From Micropruina sp. (GTDB taxonomy: Bacteria; Actinomycetota; Actinomycetes; Propionibacteriales; Propionibacteriaceae), in contig CP059261.1 in NCBI GenBank assembly GCA_013693855.1, positions 267,649 through 272,961 on the forward strand: a stretch of DNA of 5,313 bases, in the 5' to 3' direction. The notes under the pieces are model-generated. The model saw only the letters and a list, made by a program, of their open reading frames with translations. It was not told the origin of the DNA and made no database searches. Positions within the stretch are counted from its first letter, which is position 1. Every line of letters starts with the position of its first letter. The translations under genes and the position numbers were made by a program. Shown piece after piece: positions 4,595-5,313 of this stretch.

Positions 4595-5313
4595 TCAGCA
4601 TGCCGTCTCGGGCAGTTGGCGCCACAGCCACACGGCGTAACCGAGCAGGATCGCCGAACCGATACCGACGCTGACGAGCCCGGCGGTGCTCAGATCGTCC
4701 CCGCCGATGTAGGAGAAGAAGTCGTGCCCGAAGTGCCACGCGATGACCGGCCACAAGCTGCCGGTCAGGGCCACGATCTCGGCGGCCACGAACCCGAACA
4801 GGCCCGCGAACAGGAACTGCAGCGAGGCGTACTCGATGCTCTTGCCCCCGAACAGGTTGGTCAGGTGCAACGCGGCGAACATCGCCGAGGAGGCCGCCAC
4901 CGCGAACCGGGTCCCCTTGTGCCGCAGCAGGGCCAACACGATGCCCCGGTACCAGATCTCCTCGCTGAACGCGGCCGCGAGGGCGACGGACGCGAAGATC
5001 GCGACGGCCACCGGCGTGACGGTGACGCCGGTGAAGACCGGGATCAGGGCCACTTCGGCCACGAGCGGGAGGAACCACAGCGCCTGACGCAGTGCGATGG
5101 GCCGGCGGAAGCCGAGGTCGGCGAAGGACGGCTTCGCACGCCAGAGGACGAGCAGGCCCAGCAGTGCCGCGATCGCGATGCCGCCGGCCATGGCCAGGTA
5201 GCTGTTCGGGTCGCCGAGGCGGGCCACCTGGCCGGCGATGGCGCCGCCGGCGGTGCCGATCACGGGGACGAGGCACGCGCCGATCGCGGCGAGGCAGGGA
5301 TGCTTGACCGTGA
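4595..5313 (-). CDS. CPBP-family intramembrane glutamic endopeptidase, N-terminus outside window
   Basis: A polytopic membrane protein of the CPBP (Abi/CaaX-like) family. Counting from the GTG at 5263, the three conserved motifs are EEIWYR (101-106, EExxxR), FAALH (129-133, FxxxH) and HFGHD (177-181, HxxxD). These form the intramembrane Glu/His site known from Rce1-type proteases. Hydrophobic segments lie at about 24-42, 61-80, 83-100, 119-135, 147-167 and 195-215. The GTG at 5263 would give 222 residues. The frame stays open to the window edge and adds TVKHPCLAAIGACLVPV, which completes a hydrophobic N-terminal helix with IGTAGGAIAG, so the true start most likely lies beyond 5313. In bacteria the family is linked to bacteriocin self-immunity, membrane-protein processing and regulation; the substrate here is unknown. 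The TetR gene begins 4 nt after its stop. Confidence 0.92.
   Translation of the reverse strand, partial: TVKHPCLAAIGACLVPVIGTAGGAIAGQVARLGDPNSYLAMAGGIAIAALLGLLVLWRAKPSFADLGFRRPIALRQALWFLPLVAEVALIPVFTGVTVTPVAVAIFASVALAAAFSEEIWYRGIVLALLRHKGTRFAVAASSAMFAALHLTNLFGGKSIEYASLQFLFAGLFGFVAAEIVALTGSLWPVIAWHFGHDFFSYIGGDDLSTAGLVSVGIGSAILLGYAVWLWRQLPETAC

Noticed and set aside
4581..5276. Alternative minus-strand frame overlapping the CPBP gene
   Set aside because: It is an arginine/proline-rich shadow; the CPBP frame carries EExxxR, FxxxH and HxxxD motifs and membrane segments.

Overview
This is a very GC-rich window with strong G/C bias at third codon positions. Gene content (SigE-family sigma factor, bacterial GPP34 protein, TetR regulator, CPBP membrane protease) and the dense 'GGTTTCGACAGGCTCAACC'-type repeats point to an actinobacterium. 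A Pseudonocardiaceae-like genome is plausible, but the genus cannot be fixed from sequence alone.

Layout, left to right. (1) 1-336, minus strand: N-terminal part of a SigE-family sigma-70 factor, running off the left edge. (2) 432-1085, plus strand: a GPP34/GOLPH3-like protein transcribed divergently from the sigma factor. (3) 1086-2065: about 980 bp without a credible gene. It is filled by 16 copies of a 19-bp imperfect palindrome in both orientations, with recurring spacer modules. It lies between two convergent genes, so it sits downstream of both. (4) 2066-3064, minus strand: ornithine carbamoyltransferase, complete and standing alone. (5) 3099-3479, plus strand: a small four-helix membrane protein of the phage-holin-4_2/YvlD family, with only 34 bp between its start and the OTCase start. 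(6) 3532-4028, plus strand: a low-molecular-weight protein tyrosine phosphatase whose sequence is complete except for a one-base deletion just after the catalytic P-loop; it is a pseudogene or a sequencing error. (7) 4009-4590, minus strand: a TetR-family regulator, overlapping the phosphatase tail by 20 bp. (8) 4595-5313, minus strand: a CPBP intramembrane protease, 4 nt upstream of the TetR gene and probably co-transcribed with it; its N-terminus leaves the window.

The genes do not form one obvious pathway. The clearest unit is the CPBP protease plus TetR pair. The most unusual part is the repeat array. Its two orientation classes differ at two positions that pair with each other (GGTC/GACC arms against GGTT/AACC arms). 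Several inverted pairs sit at an identical 66-bp spacing, and spacer modules are reused in an orientation-linked way. I found no evidence of a defence system, CRISPR, transposase, tRNA or rRNA.
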